A DNA stretch of 32,525 nt from positions 1 through 32,525 of the forward strand of contig JALLBK010000385.1 of NCBI GenBank assembly GCA_036940085.1, read 5' to 3'. A program made the position numbers and the translations under genes. The notes beneath the pieces are model-generated. The model ran no database searches. It saw only the letters and a program-made list of their open reading frames with translations, and was not told the DNA's origin. This stretch comes from Discostella pseudostelligera. Taxonomy: Eukaryota > Bacillariophyta > Thalassiosirophyceae > Thalassiosirales > Thalassiosiraceae. Numbering within the stretch: position 1 is the first letter of the stretch; each line of letters starts with the position of its first letter. Positions 8,776 through 18,893 of this stretch are shown here, in pieces.

Positions 8776-10839
8776 TTAGGTAGATGATGCTATCATATCT
8801 ATGATTTTATGATGCTTTGTCTGCATTTCAAAGCGATGCGACGAACCACATTCGACATTCACATACCCTGTACCAATTTGCCATCCTCCTTCTTGCAGGT
8901 TATTTACGAACACGGGTATTTCCGAAGCCATTTTAGAATGTGATTCTCGCAGAATATCATGCCCTGGGCGACTCTTCATCATTGCATGTGCTGCGTAGGA
9001 ATGAAGCATGCCTCTAAGGATGTCATACTCAGTGGCTCCTTCCAAAAATGTGAGCTGGACCAAACCATCCTCACTATTATTTGCATTTGATGAAGGAGTG
9101 ACTTTGAGGATGTACTTTTCGTAATCTTTTGCGTTGAAGGTGAAGTCGGAATCGATATTCTCTTTGGAACTTTTATCACCAGTCGGTTTGGATGGCAGAA
9201 GCAACGCTTCCAACTCAGCGACACCGGAAGGACAAACATTCATCAACGAATCACCAATACTCAACCACCGAACTGAATCATCGGGTGGCATCATAGGCAG
9301 AAAGGATTCCTTTTCAGCAACGTGTTCCGGAGTCAATGTTTGCATCAATTTTCCGTCGTTTACACCATTGCCATTTGATTCGTTGCTGATGCCGCTGAAC
9401 AGTTCCTCGTTGTCCGAAATATACGAAGTCAAAACAATATGCAATCGATGCCGATCCAAACTTCGTATCGGCACAGCTTTCACAGCCTGGTAGGTGCAAA
9501 CCTGATGCACTGCCGACAAGACAACAAATCCTGCCAATATCCCGACGGTGCCATGGTCTGAACAAAATGTTTGCGACAGAAATATTCCCAATGCAGTCCC
9601 GAGAAGTGATGCCATTATAGACTGTGAACCAGCCTTGGCAGTAACATCCCCAAGATTGCTGCTACTTGTTGCCGCCGATACAATCTTTATTTTTGGTGGA
9701 GCCGCTGGATGTGAGTGTGCAACTGACGTATCATCCACCACTGATGCTGCTGCCGGTGCCGTGCTACCACCCATGCTCAAACTCTGATGGATTGCCGCTC
9801 GACTAGCACTAGCCGCCAAAAATCCAACATTCTTTCCAATATTCGCCACGCTAGCACATGGTAAAAACCACTCTGGTCCCAACATTGGAGTGCAAATTTC
9901 CAATAATGTGCTTAGATCCAAGGCGAGTGCCGCGACCATCCGCCACCGTTTGGGATTACTGTCGGCGGTTCCTTGTTGAAAGTTCCCACCACCACGACGA
10001 CGACGACTCTTTTTTGGTGGTGATTGTTGTTGCTTTCTACGAAATTTACTCCTCCAATAATCCATATCCATCCCACCCGATCCCAATTGACTAGCAAACA
10101 ATACACCCCCCAATTGCCCCACACCATCTTTCATAACCCAATTTAATGCCGCTGCCATGGGTGCAGCACTTTGTGTCCCCACGCCCACGGCCACTAGTAA
10201 TGCCTGGGTGCTTAGGACCATACCGGCCGAACCGGCAATGGAGCCAAGGAAACAGTAGGTTGCGTAGGAGGAGTAGGAGGAGCAGACGGATGTGGGATAT
10301 TTCGCGGGGAGAAAGTGGTGAAGAAATGGAATGTTGTGGTGAGAATTCCATGATGCCCATGACAATGATGCAAAAGCTGATTTTGTAGAATCAATCTTCT
10401 CCGAGGAGGAGGAGGATACTACCAAAGTATCGTAAGCAACTTTTTCCCACCCAATGTTATGGTTGCCATCTTTGTTGTTAGTTGCTGGTCGGTACAGTGT
10501 CCTTCCGTGACGATATTGCATGGTTTCACCCTTCCCGTTGGCAGTAGGTCCAGTGGTGGAAGATCCAAAAGTAGCAGATGAGGCATTGTTTGCATTGGCA
10601 GATGATATTGTTTGTTCCCATACATGAATGTGCTTTGGTGGTGGTTGTGATGGCGATGATGATAGCAGGCGAGATTGTGATGGTTTCCACTTCCTCGTCG
10701 TCGTCAATCTCTGGCTTCCCACGAAGTAGTTTGATATCAACGAAACTGTATGTAAATGATTCCACCGAAGATAATGGATGTTCTTAGCCATGGAAGAACT
10801 GAAGTGTAAGCGGATGGGAGATAGAAACACGTTCGACAT
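8776..10839 (-). CDS. RUS family protein (DUF647, root UVB sensitive)
   Basis: Single-exon CDS of 687 aa from ATG 10839, the first ATG of the open frame. The N-terminus is basic and Ser-rich (KWKPSQSRLLSSS), suggesting an organelle target, but no clear signal peptide is seen. The DUF647/RUS core is recognised from LPAKYPTSV, LNWVMKDGVGQLGGVLFAS, PKRWRMVAALALDLSTLLEI, PMLGPEWFLPCASVANIGKN, NLGDVTAKAGSQSI and a final strand region LDRHRLHIVLTSYI. Plant RUS1/RUS2 act in early seedling UV-B and auxin responses and have been linked to vitamin B6; the biochemical role is unsettled. It is longer than most members because of low-complexity N-terminal and mid-protein (GGNFQQ, poly-R/K) inserts. A (GAT)n tract of about 18 bp lies just beyond its stop. 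Confidence 0.88.
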   Translation of the reverse strand: MSNVFLSPIRLHFSSSMAKNIHYLRWNHLHTVSLISNYFVGSQRLTTTRKWKPSQSRLLSSSPSQPPPKHIHVWEQTISSANANNASSATFGSSTTGPTANGKGETMQYRHGRTLYRPATNNKDGNHNIGWEKVAYDTLVVSSSSSEKIDSTKSAFASLSWASWNSHHNIPFLHHFLPAKYPTSVCSSYSSYATYCFLGSIAGSAGMVLSTQALLVAVGVGTQSAAPMAAALNWVMKDGVGQLGGVLFASQLGSGGMDMDYWRSKFRRKQQQSPPKKSRRRRGGGNFQQGTADSNPKRWRMVAALALDLSTLLEICTPMLGPEWFLPCASVANIGKNVGFLAASASRAAIHQSLSMGGSTAPAAASVVDDTSVAHSHPAAPPKIKIVSAATSSSNLGDVTAKAGSQSIMASLLGTALGIFLSQTFCSDHGTVGILAGFVVLSAVHQVCTYQAVKAVPIRSLDRHRLHIVLTSYISDNEELFSGISNESNGNGVNDGKLMQTLTPEHVAEKESFLPMMPPDDSVRWLSIGDSLMNVCPSGVAELEALLLPSKPTGDKSSKENIDSDFTFNAKDYEKYILKVTPSSNANNSEDGLVQLTFLEGATEYDILRGMLHSYAAHAMMKSRPGHDILRESHSKMASEIPVFVNNLQEGGWQIGTGYVNVECGSSHRFEMQTKHHKIIDMIASST

Positions 10840-11466
10840 GGTCGATAGAGAGTACGGGATGTGCACTGGTCTTTGATTTGGTTCGTCAAAAGTGTCCTTC
10901 TCCCGGCGCCCCCCACCCACTCATGACAATAACGATGGGGGAGGAGAGATAGAGACAGTGAAGAGATGTTGTAACACCGACCGCTGCTTCAGCATTCATC
11001 ATCGGCATCCTCGGTATCGGGCGTCATGGTCATCGGTTATTATTTTCGACGGCGGCGGAGGCGGTGGGCGCCGGTAATCGCCATTCTTCAATTTTTGGCG
11101 GGAGAGAAGGTGATGTAGTTAGTCGAGTCAAGGTTGTGCCGCCGCATGTTGTATCTAAGAGATGGCAAGAAGTTGTTGCTGCAAGAAAGTTGTTGTTGTT
11201 GTTGCAGCATGCTTCCAGAGTTGCTTTCAGCATCATCATAATCCAGAGTCCACTGCTCTTGGAAAGAAATGACAATGAGAGGGGAATATTAGTTATGCAT
11301 AATCAATATGAGTACTGATCATTGGTGCAAACATCGTCCTACTTCTCCTTTACACTATGAAACCCTCTCTCAAATTCTCTCATTCATTCGCAAACTCTTT
11401 CCAAAGAAATATCGAAACTTATGCAAAAGGCATTCTACATCGCCATCCCCGACTCTCATTAGATAT
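10840..11466. promoter_or_regulatory. Upstream region of the RUS gene and downstream flank of UAP56
   Basis: No convincing coding sequence in 627 bp. It contains GC-rich GGCGG repeats near 11050-11075, an E2F-like TTTTTGGCGGGAGA at 11092-11105 and a (TTG)n stretch near 11190-11210. Weak open frames here are rich in simple-sequence codons and show no family likeness. Confidence 0.35.
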
Positions 11467-13704
11467 TTAGGTACTCATGTACGCGGAAGCATCAATCTCA
11501 TCAGGTAGCTCAGGAATATTCACCTCAAAGCGACTCTGGACTTTGTCCAATATCTCCTGATCGGGCTCACTCGAAATGAACGAAATGGCAAGACCTTTGG
11601 TACCAAAGCGACCGGCACGTCCGACACGATGCAAGAACTGATCGGAATCATCGGGGAAGTCATAGTTAATGACCACATTCACGCGCTCAATATCAATACC
11701 ACGCCCAAACAAGTCCGTCGATACGAGGATACGGGCATTGAATTCCTTGAACGACTTGTACTTGGCAATACGCTCCTCTTGCTTCTGTCCGGCATGGATG
11801 CAGATGGAGGGGAAGTTGCACTCCGTCAAGAGACGATTGAGTTCATTGGCACGAGCCACCTTCGACACGAAGATCACCACCTGATTGAACTCCAGCGCAT
11901 CGAGCAAATCATTCAACTTACGATTCTTCTCCGCCTCGGCCAACTTCACATAGTACAATTGCAATCCGTGCAAGGTCAACTTGGTATCATCATCGACGTA
12001 GATCTCCATCGGATCCTGACAGAACTTCTTGCACACGGGACGGATCTCCTTATTTAGCGTAGCACTGAACATCATCACCTGCTTCTCATGGGGAGTCATG
12101 CGGAAGATCTCCTGGACGTCACGACGCATATCCAACGATTCCAAGATGCGATCACATTCATCAAGCACAAAGTGTTTTATGTGATCCAATTTGAGTGTCT
12201 TCTCACGTGCCAATCCCAAAACACGGCCAGGAGTGCCCACGACAATATGAGGACAATCGTTCTTGAGCACATCACGGTTGGTCTTGATGGCCACACCTCC
12301 GTAGAACACCGCCGTCTTCACCTCGGGCAAATACTTGGAGAAGCGTTCATACTCGTGCGCAATTTGGAAGGCTAGTTCGCGAGTGTGGCATAGGACAAGC
12401 ACACTCACTTGATTCTCACCGGCGGGGAAGGCATTGGGATCCAACTGATGAAGTGTCGCGAGGACAAAGACGGCGGTTTTGCCCATACCACTCTTGGCTT
12501 GGCAGACGATATCCATACCTAGGACGGCTTGGGGGATACATTCATGTTGGACTTCGGAGGGATGTTCAAAGCCACAATCGACGACGGCACGGAGGCATTC
12601 CGGCTTGAGAATAAAGTCCTTGAAACCAGAGGCGTGGATACCAACGTAGTGACCCCTAATGTTCGAGTTGCACAAAGAGAGAGAAAATTAAATTATTGAA
12701 CGACGTCATTGCGATACCACCACGCATCGACGATTTGGGAGAGGGAGGGTTGGGAGATTGGATATGTTGTGTGAGTAAAATGTGATGGGAACTCAAACCA
12801 TGGTGCCGGGACATGATGTAGACGCCACGGATACAAGAGAAACAAAATGCATGTGATGTGAAANCTCAAACCATGGTGCCGGGACATGATGTAGACGCCA
12901 CGGATACAAGAGAAACAAAATGCATGTGATGTGAAATACAAGCGCATCCTGCCGAAATTTTGGAAGATGAAAGCCACGGATCGAGGAGAAGGACGTGCTG
13001 TTTTGACCTTTTCAACTTCCATGCCAAGCCAGATTGCAGTTAAACTCTGCCCCCCCCCTCCATTGCGCTTCCTACTATTCCAACCGATCCCAGATGCAAG
13101 CGAGGGTACCCGGCAGCCTCCTCTGATGTTGGAGCAAAATAACCCCCATCCCCCTATTCCCCCTGATATCACTACCGTCCCCAAAGATAAAAGTCGATCA
13201 AGCGGCTCGAAATTCAAGATGCAGGTCTGAACACCGACCACATCCTGCCACATCAAGACTTGCCGGAGACAATTAAATTGGGAGGAACCAGGGTAATACA
13301 CGTAGTGGGAGGAGAGATAAGGGGTGGGGGGTGTATTTGCGATGAAGAGCGCAATGATACTACTCTTTGGGTGGTGGGTGGGTGAGCGAGGGCCGTCTGC
13401 CGGCTGGCTTCTGACATGCTAGACCTTGCACTGTCTTCCCCGGCCGCCGGGCAAAGGCAGAGGATATCCCCCCTCATCATCTTGGCATTTCCGCTATTCC
13501 CAATAATATCTAATAGTAATAGGCAATCCGGCTTGGATACGCCTCACACCGAACACCGACATGTACCTGGGTGGCACGTCATGGGTAAACTCACTTCTTG
13601 GTTTCCTTGCCCTCCGCATCGGCAGACTCTTCCGCCGCGACATTCTGTTCTTCCTCCTCTTCGTCGTAGTCGACGAGATCGTGATCATCTTCGTTGTCGG
13701 CCAT
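11467..13704 (-). CDS. UAP56: UAP56/Sub2 (DDX39) DECD-box RNA helicase
   Basis: Two exons, complement(join(11467..12655, 13595..13704)), 432 aa, the usual UAP56 length. Exon 1 starts at ATG 13704 (context CAACCATGG) and encodes an acidic N-terminus ([19 protein letters not shown]). Donor GTGAGT and acceptor CATTAG join KETKK to [11 protein letters not shown], the N-terminal extension and Q-motif region of this family. Helicase motifs: [10 protein letters not shown] (Walker A, about 89-98), GTPGR, DECD (about 202-205), SAT (about 234-236), [14 protein letters not shown] and [13 protein letters not shown]; it ends with [11 protein letters not shown]. It acts in the nucleus in spliceosome assembly and TREX-mediated mRNA export. 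The single intron is 939 bp as assembled and about 866 bp if the internal contig duplication is removed, far longer than neighbouring introns. Confidence 0.96.
12792..12936. repeat. 72-bp perfect direct repeat flanking a one-base gap (inside the UAP56 intron)
   Basis: Copy 1 is 12792-12863, the N is at 12864 and copy 2 is 12865-12936. The copies are identical, as expected for two contig ends sharing the same sequence but not merged. It lies wholly within the intron, so the protein is unaffected. Confidence 0.9.
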
Positions 13705-14237
13705 GGTTGCGGTGAGGATTCTAGCAGAGATATGGATATGGGTGGGCGGAATTCAATGGAAATGTGGAAAAGGGGTTGGATTTTGGATGGTGGATTTTGT
13801 GCGGTGGATCTTCTTTGCTTTTGGGGGGCATTGTTGTCGGGGGCCGGCCCTCATATCTTTCTTGTTGAATTTTGAACTTTAATTTTAAAATGAGCGCGTT
13901 ATGTATCCACGTCGGAGTCAGTATGAGGCAATTTGGTACTGTTCCTTCACATTCAGATTTGGCGGGAAATTGTCCAAAGTCACTAAAGGTCATAGACGGT
14001 CATAATACGTGACCCTCGAACCCGCCACCACATCATGGCACGCGACAGCACTCGACGACCTTGACGATGACGATGACCTACGATGACGATGGCGACGGAG
14101 GCGACGGTGGCAGCAGTATCTATCGGTAGCGGAAGCTGTAGCGTTAGGCAGTCCGATTAGATCCACTCAGTAGGAGAACGACGCAGTCATTGAGGCGATT
14201 CATTCCACTGCATCGCGTGCACAGTTTGTCATTCAAA
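13705..14237. promoter_or_regulatory. Divergent promoter region between UAP56 and the sulfotransferase
   Basis: No gene in 533 bp. A full E2F-like TTTGGCGGGAAA lies at 13958-13969. Further right is a purine/pyrimidine-biased tract of GACGATG-type repeats (about 14050-14115). Both flanking genes read outward from here. Confidence 0.45.
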
Positions 14238-15927
14238 ATGAGGAGCATCTCCAGTTCCACGTCCAAGTCCAAGATCTCGACGGGCATTCTATCGTTCATG
14301 GCTCTTTGCGGCACAGTAGCATGGTTCCACCCGCCATCCATCTATGATAAGCAGCGTCCACCTTCTGATATTCAACCACTAGATCTAGAAACGTTACATA
14401 ACAATCGTTGGAATAATGATCAACATCATCGACATCGCCGTCTCTCCAACGCCCTCCCGAACGGCGGATGCGAAATCACCTGGCCAACCTCACCACCCCC
14501 CGGTACCGAAATCACCTACGCCGCCTCCTACCCCGGATGCGGGGCACGTATGACATGGAATCTCGTCGAGGCACTTACCGGCTTCGTGACCGGGGATGAT
14601 TGGAACAACAATGGTCTTGGTTCTAATGTCGTCACTGTCAAAACACATTATCCACAAAGCAATGGCATCTTGGTCGATTTTGATGATCAAATCCAACGTG
14701 TATTTATTGTCATACGCAACCCTTTGAAGAGTATACCCAGTTTCTTTAATCATATTTATGAAATGCGGAATCATTTACCGGTTCATTCGGAGCGGGCACC
14801 GCTGGAGGAATGGATTAAGTGGAGGAATGCCTATATTGATACGGAAATTGCGGAATATAAAAAATTCATCATGTAAGTACCTCAAGTATTTGTAAATATG
14901 ATGCAATCGAGATCAATACTTTATGGACTGTCTCATTTCTCATTCAATGTTTACATCGCGGTTCTCTGTCTTGGCGCAATGAATAATATTATTGTGTGCA
15001 GCTATTGGATGGATCGATACACACCCGAAAATCGTATACTCATCACCTACGAGGGATTAACTGACGATGTTATCGGTGCCGAGGTTACCAAAGGTCTTAG
15101 CCTATTTCTAGGCCAAGCAAAGGGAGTTACGACCATCCATCCAGATAGCGTTCCGTGCATATGGAGAGCGGTGGTGAAGAATGAACCACCGGCACAACAG
15201 GCAGCGCAGATTTTGAAATTGCAAAGTTTGGCAGTGAATCAACCTCCGGGGATGCAGCAGCAGCAGCCGCCTCAGCCACAGCATCAGCCGCAGCAACAAC
15301 AACAATTGCAGCAGGGGACGACGTCGGTGGTACAGCCACAGCAAACCACGAATGTTGTACAATTGGATCAGCAACCCTTACCAAATAACGCAGCGATTAT
15401 TCAATCCACTTCGCAGTCGATAGAACAAAAACAACAACCTCCACTTGAACAGCAACAGGAAGATTTAGATTCGGATTCAGACTCTCTCGACTATCTACTA
15501 CGAGAAATGGAAAAGAAGCTTGCAGATGGAAAGAAGCTACTGCAGCAACAAGGACCGAACGGTCGACGACTACTACGCACCACCCAACAAGAACAACAAA
15601 CTGATCATCGACATCGACGTCTTGANACCGAACGGTCGACGACTACTACGCACCACCCAACAAGAACAACAAACTGATCATCGACATCGACGTCTTGATC
15701 CAGGACATCACAACTCGCAGCGAAAAGGACCTGATGTGCCTCGTCCGTACACTCCAGAACAGTTGGATAAAATGATGAAAATGTTAACCGAGGTGGCACT
15801 GCGGTATCAGAATGTCGATGCTCGATTGTATCATATTATGATGGGATATTATGAACAAGTCCGTGTCGCGCGGGCCGACCTTGAGGGTGGAGGGGCTGTG
15901 CCTCCTCCTCCGGGAGGATTTTACTAA
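14238..15927 (+). CDS. Type II membrane sulfotransferase with Gln-rich tail (frame broken by assembly duplication)
   Basis: Exon 1 is 14238-14872 and exon 2 is 15002-15927; the 129-bp intron has donor GTAAGT, acceptor TGTGTGCAG, phase 2. The first ATG (CAAAATGAGG) precedes a membrane anchor (about 15-33, GILSFMALCGTVAWF), suggesting a Golgi type II protein. PAPS-binding features are TYAASYPGCGARMTWNLVEAL (5'-phosphosulfate loop; the usual Ser/Gly pattern is altered to GCGARMTW), VKTHYP and VFIVIRNPLKSIPSFFN (3'-phosphate region). After the splice, YWMDRYTPENRILITYEGL follows the family pattern. A Gln-rich segment occupies about 290-380. A 72-bp duplication plus N (15554-15698) adds 73 bases and shifts the frame. 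Reading from copy 1 into the frame of copy 2 keeps it open to TAA 15927, giving about 495 aa. The substrate is unknown; a glycan is likely. Confidence 0.8.
15554..15698. repeat. 72-bp perfect direct repeat flanking a one-base gap (inside sulfotransferase exon 2)
   Basis: Copy 1 is 15554-15625, the N is at 15626 and copy 2 is 15627-15698. The copies are identical. The extra 73 bases shift frame 3 to frame 1, exactly the two overlapping frames seen here, so the duplication is very probably an unmerged contig overlap. Confidence 0.93.
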
Positions 15928-16084
15928 GCAATAGCTAGATTCATCGCGATTAAGATGTGTGTAGGAAATAGTTGCATAGTAGGTAGTATCAGCATGATAA
16001 ACAGTCTCATCATCATTATTTGTACAACAAAATTATTAGTTGATCGCGGCCGTACCATCATGTGTCCATCCACCCTCGCTTCCC

Positions 16085-17320
16085 TCATCCCAAAATCACA
16101 TTTCGTGCCTCCTCGACCAACTCCCGTTCGACACCACAAATCATACTTTTGGAATACAAATTAAAATCATATCCACACTTTACATTTCCATCCTCATCCA
16201 TATCCACCTCGTTTTCCATCTTCAAATGACTCATACAGCACCCTGCCTCGGTCGCCACGACCAATCCAGCACAATAATCCCATGGTTTCCATCCCTCACT
16301 GGCCAATCCAGCATAGACTAAATCCAATCGACCCGAGGCAATATAACATAGATTGAGCACACCTGACCCTAAAGAGCGTGTAGCACGTACTCCATGCTGT
16401 AGTAATAGATGGACCGGAGTGATCATGGAGGATATACCCTCCGAGGATCGTTCATAACCAAATTCAAAACATACCACTGAATCCGCCAATGTCTTTTTAC
16501 GTTCCGACGTAGAAGTAGAGAGACGCATTCCATTCCGATACGCACCCCGTCCTCGCACTGCCACATACAACTCTTGCGTCATGGGTGCATACACCACACC
16601 CATATGTGGTTGACCATGCAGACATAATCCAATACTCACACAACACAGTGGTATACCGGAGACAAAGTTGGTAGTACCATCAATTGGGTCAATAATCCAT
16701 GTGGGAATAGTGGAGGATAATGATGGTATAGAACCAGAACCGGTGCTTTCTTCACCGATGATAGCATGGGTTGGAAAATGTTGGGATATTTGGGAAGAGA
16801 TGTAATCTTCATTTTGAGTGTCAATTGCGGTAGCAATGTCGCAGGAATTGGATTTTATGGATATATCGAGATTGATGGGATCTGGATTTTGAGAAGAGTT
16901 GGTGGAGATTGTGCCTTTGGTGTTGTAGTGTTGCATCATGTTTTGGCCGGCTGTGTTGTGTAGTAGACGAAGCATGATACATGAATGTCGAGATAATGTT
17001 TATTTGCAGAACTCTTCAAGAGCATGAAAATGCACAAACGATGACCATGACAAAAAAAAAGACTCACCCTCCTGAGCAATACGAACAGCAAGGATCAATT
17101 CCTCCTTACAGTCGCAAATGAAATCATCGTCGTCGTTATCATTGTGCAGTATTTCCGGAGGCACATCCTCGTAGTAGTCATCTGAATCTCGCTGTCGTCT
17201 TCGCCGCTGAGTGCTGACCGATGAGGATCCAAATGCAGATGCATAGTATGCCAAAGAGGTTACCAGGACAGCTGCTACGGCGGCTGTTAGACTGAGCTTC
17301 ATTGGTCCGCCACTTGACAT
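16085..17320 (-). CDS. Inositol monophosphatase family enzyme, probably plastid-targeted
   Basis: Two exons, complement(join(16085..16950, 17068..17320)), 372 aa; the 117-bp intron has donor GTGAGT, acceptor CAACACAG, phase 1. The join gives ILAVRIAQE-AGQNMMQHYN, the normal first helix of the IMPase fold. Catalytic motifs: IIGEES (metal-binding Glu), WIIDPIDGTTNFVSGIP (motif A with metal-binding Asps), GVVYAPM, GSGVLNLCYIASGRLD and GWKPWDYCAGLVVATEAG (motif B, WD). Members cleave phosphate from inositol, histidinol, galactose or nucleotide substrates using Mg2+; which applies here is not clear. The N-terminus is a signal peptide ending YYASAF with Phe at the cleavage site, then Ser- and Arg-rich sequence, matching diatom plastid import. 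The stop is 157 bp from the convergent sulfotransferase stop. Confidence 0.9.
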
Positions 17321-17808
17321 GATGAAGCTTCGAGGAGGCGGCGGTATTGAATGAATATGAATGAAGTGGAAGAATCGACGCTGACGCCGACAACCGAAAA
17401 AGCAAATTTTGGGGGGAACATAGCGGTATTAGTTTTTGCCGGGAATCCTGTTCGTCTGGCATCCACCCCCAGCGTTCCTCTCCGGCTCCTACACGTGTCA
17501 TTCTTTGATTGGTTGCCTGTTGCCGACATCTTCCACGTGTCAATTTGTTTTGGCGGGAAATGATTGCTGCCTCCGAGCAAGCAACAACTCTGCTGCAACA
17601 AAACCAAAATCCAACTCATTCATATTCATAATAGCCTTCACCACGCTGCCCATCGTATCATCATCTCTGCTGCGGCCTGCGGCTCGTCCTCGACAGCCAT
17701 AGAGAGGGATATCATCAATAGTCGATAGAAGGAGAGAGAGAAGAGGGAGTGCCCATTGTTTTTCATTTTCGCATCGCACGTCGAGCGTCTGAGAGATCGA
17801 GAGAAAGC
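17321..17808. promoter_or_regulatory. Divergent promoter region with paired ACGTGTCA and an E2F-like site
   Basis: No gene in 488 bp between the IMPase gene (-) and mS38 (+). CACGTGTCATT lies near 17492 and CCACGTGTCAAT at 17532-17543. A reversed CCAAT box (GATTGG) lies between them near 17508, and TTTTGGCGGGAAA follows at 17548-17560. The ACGTGTC core is a typical bZIP or bHLH target. Function is inferred. Confidence 0.45.
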
Positions 17809-18495
17809 ATGCTTCGTGCCCCCGCCACCACCTTCTTCCGTGCAGCCGCACGATGTGCCACTTCTTCTAATGCTCCCTCGAGAGCAATGGCCATGGTGTC
17901 ATTGTCTCATAATAATATGATGTTATCAACTTCTGCATTTTCATTGGATGATGAGATTATTTTTACATCGCGCGATCGCTCTGCTTCTCTCGGTGCAACC
18001 GCTACAACCAATGGTGCAACTACCACTGCTGCTGCCCCACCAACGACGATGAATGGCATCAGCATTTATTTCATCCCGCCATCGTTGAACACTGCCAGTG
18101 ATGCGTTTAAGAAATTTATTCAAGGTGGGGATCTGACATGGATAATGACATCATCATCGTCATCTGCATCCGTCTTGGGGGGTATTGCATCATCATTGAG
18201 TAGAATGATGCAGGGTATCAATGATAGGCAAACAGATGCTACGGTGGTGGGAGATTTACAGAAAGATGGTGGTACATGGGAGGATGTCACTTCCTTCACC
18301 ACTGTATCACAATCCCCATCTGCATCAACAACATCGTCAACAACAGCCGCATTGTATGATGAGTCGGCATCGGCATCGGGGTTGGATTCTCTTGCAATAT
18401 GGCAAATATCAACATTGAAACGACGTAAGAAGATGATGAATAAACACAAGTTGCAAAAGAGGAGGAAGAAGCTACGATTGAAGACTAGGAAGTGA
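17809..18495 (+). CDS. Mitochondrial small-subunit ribosomal protein mS38 (AURKAIP1/Cox24 domain)
   Basis: Single-exon CDS of 228 aa from ATG 17809; the longer open frame upstream has no ATG. The N-terminus (MLRAPATTFFRAAARCATSS) is Arg/Ala-rich and lacks acidic residues, a mitochondrial presequence pattern. The middle is low-complexity and poorly conserved, as is usual in this family. The last ~35 residues carry the AURKAIP1/Cox24 signature: SLAIWQISTLKRRKKMMNK then HKLQKRRKKLRLKTRK. This basic tail contacts rRNA in mitoribosome small subunits. The weakly conserved body plus diagnostic tail makes this a confident domain call. Confidence 0.85.
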   Translation: MLRAPATTFFRAAARCATSSNAPSRAMAMVSLSHNNMMLSTSAFSLDDEIIFTSRDRSASLGATATTNGATTTAAAPPTTMNGISIYFIPPSLNTASDAFKKFIQGGDLTWIMTSSSSSASVLGGIASSLSRMMQGINDRQTDATVVGDLQKDGGTWEDVTSFTTVSQSPSASTTSSTTAALYDESASASGLDSLAIWQISTLKRRKKMMNKHKLQKRRKKLRLKTRK

Positions 18496-18893
18496 ATATC
18501 ATGAAAAAATGCAAAACGGGTGAGATAATTTTATGGTGTGAACGGTTTGGGAATGGGGTTGGTAGAGGTGTAGGCCGCTGGTAAGGAGGGGCTTGCCGAT
18601 CTGGTTGTTGGTTGAGGAAATGCTCTTCACATGGGGGCGGTATCTACTCGACAATGCAACGAGGGTATGTTGCCGTGATGAAATGCCTTTTTATCATTTC
18701 TCTATTGGCTGTGGCGTGTAGAACGAGCACTTGTATGCGGAGCAAACAATTGAGTGCCGCACGTATTTCAAGTCAAATTAGTAGATCTACTTGATTGACA
18801 AAGATATTATCTACTACGCTATTATTTAGCATCCATTAACCACCTCGCCCACGTCGATGACAAGACTATACAAAACTTCCCATGGATTATGCA
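18496..18893. other. Intergenic region downstream of mS38
   Basis: 398 bp between convergent genes. A short frame at 18678-18794 could encode a 38-residue peptide with a hydrophobic start (MKCLFIISLLAVACRTSTC), but nothing else supports a gene. No repeats or RNA genes are seen. Confidence 0.4.

Noticed and set aside
8757..8776. (GAT)n tract as a possible functional repeat.
   Set aside because: Short simple repeat at the RUS stop; such tracts are common in this window.
12693..13301. Open frame of about 200 codons on the minus strand within the UAP56 intron.
   Set aside because: It lies inside a well-supported intron, runs through the N and the duplicated contig end, and resembles no family.
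15108..15384. Minus-strand Leu/Arg- and Ala-rich frames opposite the sulfotransferase.
   Set aside because: They are shadows of the CAG-rich poly-Gln coding stretch.
18678..18794. 38-residue peptide with a hydrophobic start (possible small secreted protein or first exon).
   Set aside because: Too short, no conserved motif, no clear splice partner downstream on the plus strand; chance is likely.
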